From assembly GCA_021789355.1 (NCBI GenBank), contig JAJYJR010000324.1, positions 1 to 6,760 on the forward strand: DNA of 6,760 bases, read 5' to 3'. The position numbers and the translations under genes were made by a program. Shown in pieces: positions 1-5,732 of the stretch (its first letter is position 1; each line of letters starts with the position of its first letter). The notes beneath the pieces were generated by a model, which saw nothing but the letters and a program-made list of their open reading frames with translations, made no database searches and was not told the DNA's origin. Source of the stretch: Chloroflexota bacterium (lineage in GTDB: Bacteria > Chloroflexota > Limnocylindria > Limnocylindrales > CSP1-4).

Positions 1-313
1 TCGAGGCGCCCGGGACGGCCCGGCCGAGCTACCTTGCCGATCATCAGCTGGGCTGGCGCGGATGGCGCCCCGACCATCGGATCGGCCGCCTCAGACGACC
101 CGTTTGACACCAGCCACCTAGGGCGGCGTGCCTGCGAACACGCTCGGGGATTTACTGAAGGAGGGGGCGCCGTCTGGACGTGAGGTCTAGCTGGACTTCG
201 ATCTACACCACTTGACAGGACGCGACCCACAGCAGCGATGTCGCCTCGCTCGTGAGACACAGGCCGCGCGCGTGTTGACGACGGCCCGGCGACGTGGCGG
301 CGCGATCTCGGCG
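1..313. other. No supported gene; possible 3' tail of a gene entering from the left
   Basis: This stretch lies downstream of the response regulator, which ends at 314 on the minus strand. The only coding-like signal is on the plus strand in the frame starting at base 3. It is open from the window edge to a TGA at 105-107 and has mostly G/C third positions, giving a short basic tail ending GRLRRPV. That could be the end of a plus-strand gene converging on the two-component operon, but about 34 residues are too few to identify it. From 108 to 313 I see no coding frame with good codon use, no RNA gene and no convincing U-tailed terminator. Confidence 0.25.
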
Positions 314-937
314 TCACTCGCCCAAGCTGATCCATCCCTGTCGAATCGCGAGGGTGGTCAGCTCAGTCCGCGTGAGTACTCCGTATCGGCTGAACAGCCT
401 TCGCAGGTGGCTCTCGACGGACTTCTCGGTCAGACCGAGCCGTGCCCCGATCTCATCGTTCGAGTGGCCAGCGGCCACCAGTTGGATCACCTGCAGCTCA
501 CGATCTGATGGTGGACGGGGTGCGCTGTGTGCATCTCGCACCGCTTGCGGGCTGAAAGCCATGCCGCCACCCGCCACGGTCCGGATGGCTTTCAGGATCT
601 CGGCCAGCGACGCAGTCTTCGCCAGGTAGCCCCTGGCCCCCAGCGCGAGAGCCCGAGAATGGAACCCGGCGTAGTCGTAGGAACTGAAGAGAATGACGGC
701 CGGAGCGCCATGCACCGAAGCACGGCGGAGGATCTCGAATCCGCTTGGCTGACCCTGCAGTTGCACGTCGACGAGGGCGACGTCAACAGTGTCGCGTGAC
801 AGCAGACTCCTTGACTGGTCGAGCGACTCGGCAATGCCGGCCACTTGCAGGTCGGGTTCGCGCTCGAGTAGCGCCGCAAGCCCTGAGGCAGTGGCCGGGT
901 GATCGTCCACGATCGCGACCCGGATCACGCTGGCCAC
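314..937 (-). CDS. NarL/FixJ-type response regulator (receiver + LuxR HTH)
   Basis: This is a DNA-binding response regulator, the cytoplasmic output of the kinase encoded just upstream. The receiver domain spans about residues 4-120: acidic pair D11-D12 after strand 1 (IVDDHP), phosphoacceptor D57 (ALVDVQL), S85/S86 in the switch position (ILFSSYDY) and conserved K107 (YLAKTAS). A short linker leads to a LuxR-type helix-turn-helix at about 142-200 (SDRELQVIQLVAAGHSNDEI, then KSVESHLRRLFSRYGV). The length, 207 residues, is normal for the family and all key residues are present. The start is a GTG at 937, overlapping the kinase end by 13 bases. A second GTG at 926-928 forms a GTGA overlap with the kinase stop and would remove three residues; either works and both imply translational coupling. 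In this family phosphorylation typically promotes dimerisation and binding to short inverted repeats. The target genes are not shown by the sequence. Confidence 0.95.
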   Translation of the reverse strand: MASVIRVAIVDDHPATASGLAALLEREPDLQVAGIAESLDQSRSLLSRDTVDVALVDVQLQGQPSGFEILRRASVHGAPAVILFSSYDYAGFHSRALALGARGYLAKTASLAEILKAIRTVAGGGMAFSPQAVRDAHSAPRPPSDRELQVIQLVAAGHSNDEIGARLGLTEKSVESHLRRLFSRYGVLTRTELTTLAIRQGWISLGE

Positions 938-2358
938 TTCAGTGTCACGACTGTGCCCCGCGTCGGCGCAGGGCGGACCGAGAACTGGGCACCGATTACC
1001 TCTGCCCGCTGCCGCATGTCCGCCAGACCAAGGTGACCCGCCCGCAAGGCGCGCCGCTCTGCATCGGGTTCCATCCCCGCACCATCGTCCGCGATCTGCA
1101 GCGCAACGCGCGAAGCATCCGCCTGGATCCGGAGGTGGATCGCGTTTGGTCGACCATGCAGAAGGGCGTTGTCGAGCGCCTGCTGGGCGATCCGGTAGAC
1201 CGCGAGCTCGACGTCGTGCGGGGGCCGTCCCCCCTGATCACCTTCTCCCGCTTCCTCTACATCCAGCTCGACGGTCACGCCGGAGCGTTCTTCGATGCGT
1301 TCCGCGAGCCACTCCAGCGCGGGCAGCAGCCCCTCCTCGTCGAGGATTGCGAGTCGTCGCTCCGCCATGAGATCGCGCAGCTCGGCTGCCACGCTCCTCA
1401 GGTGGCGCGCGGTCTGCTCCGGCTGAGCACCAGCCTCGACCTCTCGGATCAGAGTGGAGAAGTCTGGCAGGACGTCGGCGTGGAGTGCCGTCGCAATTTG
1501 CGACCGCTCTTCCTCGAGGGCCGTCTGCCGCGTTCGGGCCCGACCGGGAACGAGCTCGTCCGCGAGCGCGCTCAGGACTGATCGCGCGGACGACGGGCCC
1601 CAGGACATGCGCACCCGCGAACGGTGCCATGCGTGCAGCACCACCCCGGCCAGGCCCAGGGTCATGAATGCCCATGCGGTCATGACTGACTGGCCAGGCA
1701 GGCTCTGCCAATTCGCAAGATGGGTGACGTACGCCGCCGCCAAGGCTACGACGACAAGCAGGTCGGCCGCGATGATCGGCACGGCCACCCGCGGGTGTAC
1801 CCGCCTCCGCCGATCGACCGCATAGACCGTACCCAACAGCGGTCCGACCACCAAGAGGGCGAGGTTCGCCGGCGGGCCGAACAGCGGGGTCGCGTTCAGC
1901 ACGACGACCGAGACGACTCCCAGGGCAAGCAGCCACCCGACGTTCGGCAGACGCAGCGCCGCAAGTGCAGCTAGCACGAGGGCAAGTCCGGCCAGCGTCG
2001 GCAGGTCACCGCTCGGGAAGATCTGATTACGGGCGATGCCGATCCTGACCCTTCCGTCTGTGACCAAGAGGCTATCCCAGCTGACGGCAGGATCGGCGCC
2101 GGACGGCTCGGCTCCGATCACGTCCATCCCGGGACGGACCCCCGCGTTCCACGCCGGGCCGCCGATTGGCACAGAGGCGACGGTCCAGGTATCGGGCGCC
2201 GGATGGGTGATCGACAGCTCGATCTGTGGCGGGCCGGCGACGGCCGCCCATGCGAAAACGGCGAAAAGGGTGGCGGCGAGCACAAGACCGGCGCCCAGCA
2301 GGAGGTCGATATGCCGGCTTCGGGAGGCTATGCGGATCGTCTCGTGTCCCGTAGTCAT
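925..2358 (-). CDS. Membrane sensor histidine kinase (HisKA_3-like) with PDZ-like N-terminal module
   Basis: This is a sensor kinase of 477 residues from the ATG at 2358. Hydrophobic helix 1 (about 18-40) is followed by a non-membrane segment of about 42-114 that looks like a PDZ domain: residues VASVPIGGPAWNAGVRPGMD carry the 'V..G.PA..AG..PGD' pattern. Five or six more hydrophobic helices follow (about 120-245), ending in a basic stretch. The dimerisation/phosphotransfer helix follows, with the likely phospho-histidine H293 in TALHADVLP. The ATPase domain has an N box (QALDNALLHG, N397), G1 (DDGAGM, 424-429) and G2 (GHLGLADM, 441-448), and ends in TVVTLKWPA. The residue after H293 is Ala rather than the usual Asp/Glu. 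A TTG at 2400 would add 14 residues but has no ribosome binding site and overlaps a -10-like hexamer, so I prefer the ATG. It overlaps the response regulator and is surely its partner. The signal sensed is unknown. Confidence 0.92.
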   Translation of the reverse strand: MTTGHETIRIASRSRHIDLLLGAGLVLAATLFAVFAWAAVAGPPQIELSITHPAPDTWTVASVPIGGPAWNAGVRPGMDVIGAEPSGADPAVSWDSLLVTDGRVRIGIARNQIFPSGDLPTLAGLALVLAALAALRLPNVGWLLALGVVSVVVLNATPLFGPPANLALLVVGPLLGTVYAVDRRRRVHPRVAVPIIAADLLVVVALAAAYVTHLANWQSLPGQSVMTAWAFMTLGLAGVVLHAWHRSRVRMSWGPSSARSVLSALADELVPGRARTRQTALEEERSQIATALHADVLPDFSTLIREVEAGAQPEQTARHLRSVAAELRDLMAERRLAILDEEGLLPALEWLAERIEERSGVTVELDVEEAGEGDQGGRPPHDVELAVYRIAQQALDNALLHGRPNAIHLRIQADASRVALQIADDGAGMEPDAERRALRAGHLGLADMRQRAEVIGAQFSVRPAPTRGTVVTLKWPA

Positions 2359-2399
2359 GCTGCCTGCGACTCGTCGAGTCAGTTCCCCCCGCCGCCCCA

Positions 2400-2405
2400 A
2401 TCATA
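2400..2405 (-). promoter_or_regulatory. -10-like hexamer TATGAT for the kinase-regulator operon
   Basis: Read on the minus strand, the sequence is TATGAT, one mismatch from TATAAT. Transcription would begin near 2393, about 35 bases before the ATG at 2358. The position 17 bases further upstream reads GCGGAG, so there is no -35 match, which suggests either an activator-dependent promoter or a chance match. If real, it lies over the alternative TTG start and argues against it. The hexamer overlaps the CATAACG arm of the inverted repeat at 2402-2438. Confidence 0.35.
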
Positions 2406-2438
2406 ACGACGCGCGCACCTCTCTCCGCCGGCGTTATG
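2402..2438. promoter_or_regulatory. Spaced inverted repeat CATAACG-N23-CGTTATG in the divergent promoter region
   Basis: Perfect 7-base arms CATAACG (2402-2408) and CGTTATG (2432-2438) face each other with centres 30 bases apart, close to three helical turns. They sit between the leftward kinase operon and the rightward crystallin-like gene, and the left arm overlaps the kinase -10-like hexamer. These are the only AT-richer spots in an otherwise very GC-rich spacer. The geometry suits two regulator dimers or a loop, and the adjacent response regulator is the obvious candidate to bind. That binding is inference. Confidence 0.35.
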
Positions 2439-2529
2439 CCCGCGCGTGATTCCCCTCCATCCAGCCGCGGGGAAGCGCGCTGGCCATGCGACGACGGCGG
2501 ACGGCACGATCTGGTCGCGTCCCGCCGTT

Positions 2530-2540
2530 GGAGGAGAGGG
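2530..2540 (+). promoter_or_regulatory. Strong ribosome binding site fixing the start at 2541
   Basis: GGAGGAGAGGG lies directly before the ATG at 2541, with AGGAG about 4-6 bases from the start. This decides the start: the frame is open further upstream to an ATG at 2436, but that would put a 35-residue hydrophilic extension in front of a typical signal peptide and lacks a comparable site. Confidence 0.8.
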
Positions 2541-3068
2541 ATGCGCACGTCGACGAACAGGCGCACCCGGCGGATCGCCGGGTTGCTCATTGGCTTAAGC
2601 CTCATGACGCTGATACTGCCCGCCGGCGCAGGCGCGAGTTCGGCGTCAGGCCTCAGGGCGGTCTTGGAAGGGAAGCCGATCTCGCTCACAGAGGTTGCCC
2701 GCTACGTCTGCCACGATCGCGCCTACCCAGTCATCCGGTGCTTCCGCACGGCAGCCGAAGTCGATGCCGACGAGCAGCGGTTAGCGGCCATGACCACGAC
2801 CGCACCGCAGCAGCTGCTGACTGCGTTCGTTCGCTGGTACCAGAACGCCAACTACGGTGGCGCGTTCTTCGACGCCTACGACGCGTATCCCGACCTGTCG
2901 GTGATCGGATGGGCCAGGCAGATCAGCTCCTTCAAGCCAATGAACGGTGGCCATCCGATCTGGTGGCAGGGCGCCAACTACACGGGATTCATGTGGGATT
3001 GGGGCACCGCGCAGGAGCCAACGCTCGGCGGTGCCGACGATCAAATCTCAAGCGTCACAAAGGGCTAG
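2541..3068 (+). CDS. Secreted beta/gamma-crystallin-like protein
   Basis: The protein has 175 residues. A signal peptide is clear: basic start MRTSTNRRTRR, hydrophobic core about 12-28, likely cleavage after A30-G31-A32. A region with two cysteines (C57, C67), possibly a disulphide, follows. The C-terminal half (about 97-173) has two consecutive Greek-key motifs of beta/gamma-crystallin type, matching [YFW]x4[YF]xG: Y100-Y105-G107 (WYQNANYGG) and W142-Y147-G149 (WWQGANYTG). Each ends in a QISS segment. In the second, D166-D167-Q-I-S-S matches the family calcium signature (N/D)(N/D)xx(S/T)S; in the first the acidic pair is replaced by A125-R126. One motif pair is one domain, a normal arrangement for bacterial members. 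Such proteins are usually extracellular calcium-binding or stabilising proteins, and some related folds are protease or toxin inhibitors; the specific role here is unknown. It is divergent from the two-component operon. Confidence 0.88.
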   Translation: MRTSTNRRTRRIAGLLIGLSLMTLILPAGAGASSASGLRAVLEGKPISLTEVARYVCHDRAYPVIRCFRTAAEVDADEQRLAAMTTTAPQQLLTAFVRWYQNANYGGAFFDAYDAYPDLSVIGWARQISSFKPMNGGHPIWWQGANYTGFMWDWGTAQEPTLGGADDQISSVTKG

Positions 3069-3132
3069 CGACGAACCTTTGCGCCTTCCCGCCGGCGAGC
3101 TCTTCTGACTGTCGGGGCCACAGAAGCGGAAA

Positions 3133-3375
3133 ATGAAATTGGCGATCTACAAGTACGGGAACCTGTTGAAGCCGTCACAGGATGCCGTATTCGACCGGGA
3201 TCAGCGTCCCGGAGATCGAGCCGCCTTCTCGGGCATTTTCCGCTGTCCTCCTTGCGGTTGGGAAGTGGCTGCCAACGAAGGACAGCCTCTGCCACCGCAG
3301 AACCACCATCAGCACCGGCCCGAGCAAGGCTTCATCAAGTGGCGGCTGACCGTCTATGCGGAACACCAGTCCTAG
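3133..3375 (+). CDS. Small conserved-looking protein with CxxC and HHxH (putative zinc site)
   Basis: This 80-residue protein begins MKLAIYKYGN. It has no signal peptide or membrane segment. In the middle, FRCPPCGWEV carries C38 and C41, followed by LPPQNHHQH with H58, H59 and H61, then a beta-like end (KWRLTVYAEH). A CxxC knuckle plus a His cluster about 17 residues later is what a small zinc-ribbon or rubredoxin-like fold would need; metal binding is inference. It resembles a group of short hypothetical proteins sharing 'CxxCG...PP..HHxH', but I cannot name it or give a function. The ATG at 3133 follows GAAGCGGAAA, a poor ribosome binding site. It lies 64 bases after the crystallin-like gene on the same strand, so co-transcription is possible. 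Its codon use is less GC-biased than that of the kinase. Confidence 0.75.
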   Translation: MKLAIYKYGNLLKPSQDAVFDRDQRPGDRAAFSGIFRCPPCGWEVAANEGQPLPPQNHHQHRPEQGFIKWRLTVYAEHQS

Positions 3376-3657
3376 CAAACGCGCCGATAAGCATTGGACT
3401 TCGTCATGAGTTCTGCGGACGTCGGAAGGTTGCTCGGCCACTGTCGATTCTGACCGGTAGAGGAATCCCGTCGGCGCCAGCGAACGACACGACCCCAGCC
3501 GAGTTGCTGACCCTTCAATCTGAGGTACTTAGAGAGGGAGCCGTTCAGATGACCAGTAGCTAACGCGGACTTTCGCTCTCGGACAAGTGCCTCGTTGAAT
3601 CTTGCCTGCGACTCGTCTCAACCATTAGACGGCTGCGGGAGAAGGAGGGCATCGATT
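3376..3657 (+). other. 282-base gene-free spacer upstream of the second secreted gene
   Basis: No frame here has convincing codon use. Two details stand out. A purine-rich Shine-Dalgarno-like run AGAGAGGGAG (3531-3540) is followed 8 bases later by a four-codon open frame ATG ACC AGT AGC TAA (3549-3563). A 15-base sequence, TGCCTGCGACTCGTC (3603-3617), also occurs at 2361-2375 in the kinase leader. A weak -35/-10 pair could be TTGCCT (3602-3607) and CATTAG (3623-3628), but the 15-base spacing is short. The promoter of the next gene should lie in this spacer. Confidence 0.4.
3642..3648 (+). promoter_or_regulatory. Ribosome binding site AAGGAGG deciding the start at 3658
   Basis: AAGGAGG is nearly the full anti-16S complement and ends 9 bases before the ATG at 3658. 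It selects this ATG over an in-frame TTG at 3595, which would place 21 hydrophilic residues ahead of a standard signal peptide. Confidence 0.8.
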
Positions 3658-4245
3658 ATGCGACGTGTCAGTCGAGCAGTGGTGAGTGTAGCGGCGCTCT
3701 TCATCTTGGCCGGGACAACCCCCGTATTCGCCGGCTCGCCGGTGGCGTCTGACTCTGTGAACGCCCGAAGCCATCGCAATACGTTCGTGATCGACGGGCG
3801 AGAGTACGGTCCAAAGGACGGTCTCAAGGTCGACACATTCCAGTTCGAACTCCAACCTGGATCAGGCTCCGTTGGCGTCGTCTTCGGAGAAACACCAAAC
3901 GGACCGGGTTCCGTTATTCCGCTTGGCTCCACCTATTGGGGGACCAGCTATGCCATCAGCACAGAGTGGTGGTCGCAGTTGGGGTACGACGGCAAGGCGA
4001 AGGCCGCAGCCAACGTCTACAACAACTTGCGGATCGTTGAAGTGTGCATTTGGTATACGCGGGAAGGTGCCGGAGTGGTCGGCGCCAAGGTCTGCTCCGA
4101 TGCGAGCTCAGACACCGGCGTCTGGTTGCCTGGCCCCGAGGTGACGACCAGCGCCTGGGACTCGCTCAACCCGCTTGACCCGCCGACGGTGTTCAACATC
4201 TCGACCGTGCGGATCGACCCAAGACTGCTGGCCCCGGCGCCCTGA
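3658..4245 (+). CDS. Secreted protein of unknown function
   Basis: The protein has 195 residues and I do not recognise its family. The N-terminus is a clear signal peptide: MRRVSR, hydrophobic core about 8-20, and probable cleavage after V23-F24-A25, leaving a mature protein of about 170 residues. The mature part is rich in Gly, Ser, Thr and aromatic residues and has few Lys, as in extracellular beta-sheet proteins. Recognisable stretches are FVIDGREYGPKDGLKVDTF (about 43-61), a Trp-rich segment STYWGTSYAISTEWW (91-105), and a strand pair VEVCIWYTREG / VGAKVCSDAS in which C130 and C146 could form a disulphide. The C-terminus (DPPTVFNISTVRIDPRLL) also looks like strand. No catalytic motif, repeat, anchor or transmembrane segment is visible. 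It shares the Trp/Tyr-rich secreted style of the crystallin-like protein 590 bases upstream but lacks its motifs. Confidence 0.85.
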   Translation: MRRVSRAVVSVAALFILAGTTPVFAGSPVASDSVNARSHRNTFVIDGREYGPKDGLKVDTFQFELQPGSGSVGVVFGETPNGPGSVIPLGSTYWGTSYAISTEWWSQLGYDGKAKAAANVYNNLRIVEVCIWYTREGAGVVGAKVCSDASSDTGVWLPGPEVTTSAWDSLNPLDPPTVFNISTVRIDPRLLAPAP

Positions 4246-4390
4246 CGGCATGGGCGTCGCCAAGCCGAACGCCCCGGAGCGATCGCCGAACATACCCGTT
4301 CCGTCTGTTCAGGTAGCCTGGCGGACCGGTGTGACACGGTGGTCGCGGATCGCCAGCTTGGCCTCGTACGCTATCGACAACATCTCTTGT

Positions 4391-4420
4391 GAGGGCCGTC
4401 CCACTCGAGGGGCGGCCCTC
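4391..4420 (+). terminator. Perfect 12-bp hairpin after the secreted gene (terminator-like, no U tract)
   Basis: GAGGGCCGTCCC pairs with GGGGCGGCCCTC around a 6-base loop ACTCGA; all 12 positions pair, one as a G-T wobble. It lies 145 bases after the stop of the secreted protein. The following bases are GTTCAG, so it lacks the run of U of a classical intrinsic terminator, and neither direction gives one. In high-GC bacteria such strong hairpins often serve as terminators or 3' stabilisers, so that is my reading. Confidence 0.45.
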
Positions 4421-4862
4421 GTTCAGACGAACAAGCAAACCCCCCAATCCACACCTCCCGCCGCGCTCCATCCATCAAGAGCTGATCCCTGGCGTCATTG
4501 CCCATACGCTTCACGGCCTCACTCTCTCGGGCTGCCCCTCCTCGGCGCTGAGTGAGCCCGGGAACCCCGCAACTCGATCCGCGGGCAACGTCGGCGCAAT
4601 AGGTGGATCCACGGCATTGACCCGCGCCGGGGTCGCCCGAAGTCTCCGCGACGCACAGGCCGGGCTGCCGTCGTGGATCGAGCGCCACGCGTGTCCCGGG
4701 CGAGGGGGTGCGAACGGCCAGAGAGCCGGTCTTGCGCTGGCACCGACAGCTGAGCATCGAGGAGGGACCATTCGATGGCGTGTCACGCGCGAACGATGAC
4801 GCGGCCGGACTGATGCCGAATGGCCTATTGAAGATCGAGAGAAATAGATCGAGACTCGACAG
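4421..4862. other. 440-base gene-free spacer before the DUF2975 gene
   Basis: Long open frames exist on both strands, but their products are low-complexity, Arg/Pro/Ser-rich and resemble no family, and third positions are not consistently G/C. I see no RNA gene. The right end contains a direct repeat AGATCGAGA at 4832-4840 and 4846-4854 (14-base period), just upstream of the ATG at 4863. This is a reasonable place for the promoter or operator of the next operon. Confidence 0.4.
4832..4854 (+). repeat. Tandem 9-base direct repeat AGATCGAGA upstream of the DUF2975 operon
   Basis: Two exact copies of AGATCGAGA are separated by GAAAT, giving a 14-base period. They end 8 bases before the ATG at 4863, and the intervening AAATAGAT is unusually AT-rich for the window and could hold a -10 element. 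The HTH protein of the same operon could bind here in autoregulation; this is inference only. Confidence 0.3.
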
Positions 4863-5339
4863 ATGAACAAGCTCGCCATGTGGCTTCTCCGCATCGCCCT
4901 CGTCGTCCTCCTGCTCGGATCCGTGGTCGCACAGGCACTCGTGCCCGTGTTTGCATCCCAGGAGGCGATGATCTTCCCCGAGGTCGCCCACCTCGTCGTC
5001 CCGTACTCAGTGACCGGCATCCTCGTCATCGCCTGCGGGCAGGTGGCGCTGCTCGTCGTCTGGCGGCTGCTGTCCCTCGTCAACGTCGGCCTCATCTTCA
5101 CTCTCCGCGCCCGTCGCTGGATCGACGTCATAACGGCGTGCGGCGCGGTCGCCACGGTGCTGAGCGCAGGCGTCTTGATCCACCTGCTCGCCTTCGTCGG
5201 CGCCCACAATGCCACCCTCGTCCTCGGGCTGGTCGCGGTCCTCGCCGGCGGGCTGGCGTTCGTGCTCCTCATGGTCGTCATACGCAGGCTGCTCGAGTCG
5301 GCGATCGCCGATCGCACCGAGCTCGACGAGGTCATCTGA
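4863..5339 (+). CDS. DUF2975-family integral membrane protein
   Basis: The 158-residue protein has four hydrophobic helices at about 6-27, 43-68, 88-111 and 117-140. A short outside loop with FASQEAMIFPEVAHL lies between helices 1 and 2, an Arg-rich inside loop (LRARRW, 82-87) precedes helix 3, and the acidic cytoplasmic tail reads RTELDEVI. Length, helix spacing and the RRLLESAIADRTELDEVI-type ending match DUF2975 proteins such as Bacillus YoaS, which usually sit next to a small Cro/C1-type regulator, as here. The biochemical function of the family is not established. The ATG at 4863 has only a weak ribosome site (GAGACTCGAC upstream). The gene ends 5 bases before the HTH gene, so the two are almost surely co-transcribed. 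Confidence 0.88.
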   Translation: MNKLAMWLLRIALVVLLLGSVVAQALVPVFASQEAMIFPEVAHLVVPYSVTGILVIACGQVALLVVWRLLSLVNVGLIFTLRARRWIDVITACGAVATVLSAGVLIHLLAFVGAHNATLVLGLVAVLAGGLAFVLLMVVIRRLLESAIADRTELDEVI

Positions 5340-5344
5340 AGCGA

Positions 5345-5560
5345 ATGGCCGTCCTCGTCGATCTCGACGTCATGCTCGCCCGCCGCAAGATGTCCGTGGG
5401 CGATTTCGCGAGGGCCGTCGGTATCACCCCGGCGAACGTCGCCGTGCTGAAGAACGGGCGCGCTCGAGCCGTCCGGTTCACCACCCTGGACTCGATCTGC
5501 CGGGTGCTCGACTGCCAGCCGGGTGACATCCTCCGGTGGGTCGCCGACCGGCCCGCCTGA
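5345..5560 (+). CDS. Small Cro/C1-type (XRE) HTH regulator paired with DUF2975
   Basis: This 71-residue protein is essentially one helix-turn-helix domain. After MAVLVDLDVMLARRKMS, helices 2 and 3 read VGDFARAVGIT and PANVAVLKNGRARAVRF. The closing part, TTLDSICRVLDCQPGDILRW, is the hallmark of the YozG-like HTH_26 group ('L..IC..L.C.PGD.L.'). It lacks any sensing or oligomerisation domain, as is usual for this group. The ATG at 5345 lies 5 bases after the DUF2975 stop (TGAAGCGAATG), so translation is probably coupled. Being paired with a membrane protein suggests that the membrane partner influences its activity, or that it controls the operon itself; neither is shown. The AGATCGAGA direct repeats upstream of the operon are candidate binding sites. 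Confidence 0.92.
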   Translation: MAVLVDLDVMLARRKMSVGDFARAVGITPANVAVLKNGRARAVRFTTLDSICRVLDCQPGDILRWVADRPA

Positions 5561-5644
5561 GATCCCGCGGGACGTCCGATTGGATCCAGGGGATCACACC
5601 CGCGACGGAACCGCACGCCTAGACCGCGCTCTGACCTCGTGTCA

Positions 5645-5670
5645 CGATCAGCGCCACGAGGCGCTGATCG
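5645..5670 (+). terminator. Perfect 11-bp hairpin after the DUF2975-XRE operon
   Basis: CGATCAGCGCC pairs fully with GGCGCTGATCG around the tetraloop ACGA. It lies 85 bases after the HTH gene stop. The following bases are CTGGGA, so there is no U tract. Its position after an operon and the perfect pairing make a terminator or 3'-end stabiliser the most likely reading. Confidence 0.5.
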
Positions 5671-5732
5671 CTGGGACTGCGTCGTCGAGCTCGAGACCCG
5701 CTTGTCTGAAGCTTGTCGCAGCCGTCGACTTT

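Noticed and set aside
212..217. TTGACA, a perfect -35 hexamer on the plus strand
   Set aside because: There is no acceptable -10 at the right distance and no plus-strand gene downstream; the region beyond is the response regulator on the other strand.
745..1581. Long plus-strand open frame (278 residues) opposite the kinase
   Set aside because: It is antisense to the clear kinase and regulator genes, its product is Arg-rich and family-less, and it is explained by the codon bias of the opposite strand.
2359..2400. TTG start at 2400 giving a 14-residue longer kinase
   Set aside because: It has no ribosome binding site, a weak start codon, and overlaps a likely -10 hexamer. The ATG at 2358 precedes a normal short N-terminus and the first helix.
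3175..3441. Minus-strand open frame of 88 residues over the small CxxC gene
   Set aside because: It is antisense to the CxxC/HHxH protein, which has distinctive residues, and shows no family pattern of its own.
4511..5335. Long minus-strand open frame (274 residues) opposite the DUF2975 gene
   Set aside because: It is a Ser/Thr/Arg-rich shadow of the membrane-protein gene and the spacer before it. The plus-strand genes have clear family features.
5563..5572. Palindrome TCCCGCGGGA just after the HTH gene
   Set aside because: It is a short GC palindrome with no loop room for a hairpin and likely chance at this base composition. The 5645-5670 hairpin is a better gene end.
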